Source: Daucus carota subsp. sativus (Eukaryota; Streptophyta; Magnoliopsida; Apiales; Apiaceae). Taken from it: a stretch of DNA of 64,000 bases. The translations under genes were made by a program, and so were the position numbers. This document shows positions 62,895 to 64,000 of the stretch, in pieces. How positions within the stretch are numbered: position 1 is the stretch's first letter; every line of letters starts with the position of its first letter. Where the stretch lies: assembly GCF_001625215.2 (NCBI RefSeq), contig NC_030384.2, positions 27,330,527-27,394,526 of the forward strand, given 5' to 3'. The notes beneath the pieces are model-generated. The model was given only the letters and a program-made list of their open reading frames with translations. It ran no database searches and was not told the DNA's origin.

Positions 62895-63053
62895 CAAACC
62901 AACATGTCTCTCCTTAATTATAACGTGCTCTACTCGTAAACAAACACAAATCATCATGTAACTCTTCTTAACTATAACGTGTTCTACTCCAAAACAAACA
63001 CGAACCATCATGTAACTCTTTTTAACTCTAATGTTATCTGCTCTAAGACAAAC
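62895..63053. repeat. Three-copy tandem repeat, 54-bp period
   Basis: Units begin 'caaac(a/c)' at 62895, 62941, 62995 and 63049 and share 'atcatgtaactct' and 'taactataacgtg(t/c)tcta'. The first unit is shorter (46 bp). Confidence 0.82.
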
Positions 63054-63587
63054 TATATATATATATATACACCATAATAAGCGAATATAGAGATAATTTG
63101 TCTTATTAGAGTCTGGTCATATTTTTTTTGGTCATTCCTAAATTATCTTTTTTTCTATCTTTTCTAAAAAACATATATATACAACGAATCAAAAAACACA
63201 TTAACACGTATTAATATTAGAATAACATTTACTAATAGATAATAACGATGTTTATTGTTTATAGTACCGATTTACAATATAAAAGAACATTATAAAAGCT
63301 AAATTTCTAAGAGAAAATAGAATCAGTTTGTTAATATAATTTAGTCAAATTCCAATTGATTATCATATAATCCCTCTGGGCATCCAACAAAACTAAACCA
63401 CTATCAAAAGGATGTTACAATATAAATTATAAATAAAAATTTTTGAACTATATACTCGCCCGTGCTTCATACGGGTTTAAGGAGTTCTTGCAAATTTTGT
63501 GTGTGTGTACTTATAGTTCAAATGTGTTTTTAAGAAACAGAAGAAGTTAATTTAGGGACATGAGTAGTGGAGAGAGAAAAGACGTAC

Positions 63588-63819
63588 TCCCTCCGTCCCA
63601 CCAGGATGTTTACGTTCACTGTTTGTACGCATTTTGAGGCTCTTATAAAGTATAGTTCAATAATGTTTTTTCAAATTTTCTTTTTTTGAATAAAGTTTAA
63701 ACGTCAAACTTTTTTTCAGGATTTTTAAAAAAAATAAATTTATAATGTAAGTATATTTTATAGGAGCCTTAAAATGCGTGCCAAAAAGTAACGTAAAGAA
63801 CCTGGTGGGACGAAGGGAG
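63588..63819. mobile_element. Stowaway MITE
   Basis: The 232-bp element has ends CTCCCTCCGTCCCACCAGG and inverted CTCCCTTCGTCCCACCAGG, with TA on both sides (63586-63587 and 63820-63821). The inverted repeats extend further inward ('atgtttacgtt' / 'aacgtaaaga'). The interior is homologous to the MITE in the kinase intron at 9416-9636. Confidence 0.95.
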
Positions 63820-64000
63820 TATTAGAAAAGTCCTGTGCAATGTTATATATAATTGCAATTCCACAATTAGGAACTAAATGCACAAAATGGCCTTGCACCA
63901 TACCATACTTGAATGCAAAGATGCATAAATGCGTAGTTGGTTACAAATTTGCAAGCTAAGATTAATATACAACCAAAGATGAATATGTCCATCCTTGCTA

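Larger units (their letters stand above)
62152..63485 (+). mobile_element. Helitron-like composite
   Basis: The left end TCTATATTATACTATAATAAG (62152) resembles the Helitron 5' end at 21340 and follows an A. The right side has a hairpin CCCGTGCTTCATACGGG (63459-63475) followed by TTTAAGG, which matches the 3' region of the Helitron at 21005 apart from the lost CTAG. About 110 bp of the 5' region recur at 63068-63180 (compare 62160-62260), so two copies may be joined or nested. A TIR element and a short tandem array lie inside. Confidence 0.5.
59179..64000 (+). other. Presumed long first intron of AP-2 alpha, filled with repeats
   Basis: After the exon 1 donor no AP-2 alpha coding sequence is recognised up to the window edge. 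The interval holds a tandem duplication, a 9-bp-TSD element, a Helitron-like composite with a nested TIR element, and a Stowaway MITE, each listed separately. If the gene is intact this intron exceeds 4.8 kb; otherwise the locus is split or truncated. Confidence 0.6.

Noticed and set aside
62754..63011. 85-codon frame on the - strand
   Set aside because: It is created by the 54-bp tandem repeat and an AT-rich MITE end.

Overview
This is a 64 kb piece of plant nuclear DNA, almost certainly from a eudicot. The genes are intron-rich with GT-AG splice sites, the intergenic DNA is very AT-rich and packed with small DNA transposons, and every recognisable gene has a close land-plant relative. An exact species cannot be read from the sequence. 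A UDP-apiose/xylose synthase is present, but that gene is common to land plants and does not identify the family.

Layout, left to right. Two tandem copies of an SR-protein kinase gene lie on the + strand: copy 1 (1012-3055) lacks its first exon, which lies left of the window, and copy 2 (6399-10758) is complete. A nest of MITEs separates them. On the - strand follows a 13-exon chloroplast-type MRS2/CorA magnesium transporter (12630-19199). A repeat zone (19437-22645) holds an 8-bp-TSD hAT element, a second hAT-like element, two abutting Helitron ends and a CCAAT-rich tandem array. The array sits immediately upstream of a 10-exon SAAL1-like armadillo-fold gene (22783-31583, +). Behind that gene lie a 54-bp duplication across its stop codon, a serpin pseudogene and a broken second copy of the SAAL1 3' region. 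RMI2, an OB-fold subunit of the RecQ-Top3-RMI complex, occupies 34242-37005 (-). A dead plant mariner transposase relic follows.

The most striking object is an 8.3 kb LINE on the - strand (40239-48541) flanked by identical target-site duplications of about 15-17 bp. It has an intact 953-aa ORF1 with an RRM and an intact 1369-aa ORF2 with endonuclease, reverse transcriptase, zf-RVT and RNase H. It also has a third open frame of 265 aa that encodes a second RNase H-like fold in which most catalytic acids are replaced.

To the right are a complete 9-exon UDP-D-apiose/UDP-D-xylose synthase gene (51577-54017, +) with tandem arrays in its 3' flank, a tRNA-Arg(UCU) gene (-), hAT- and Harbinger-type MITEs, and the first coding exon of the AP-2 adaptor alpha subunit (59047-59178, +). 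The remaining 4.8 kb appears to be that gene's first intron. It is filled with a 9-bp-TSD element, a Helitron-like composite, another TIR element and a Stowaway MITE.

The genes are independent housekeeping loci: splicing-factor phosphorylation, plastid Mg2+ transport, genome stability, nucleotide-sugar synthesis and endocytosis. They do not form a pathway. Short tandem duplications at gene ends recur in four of them.
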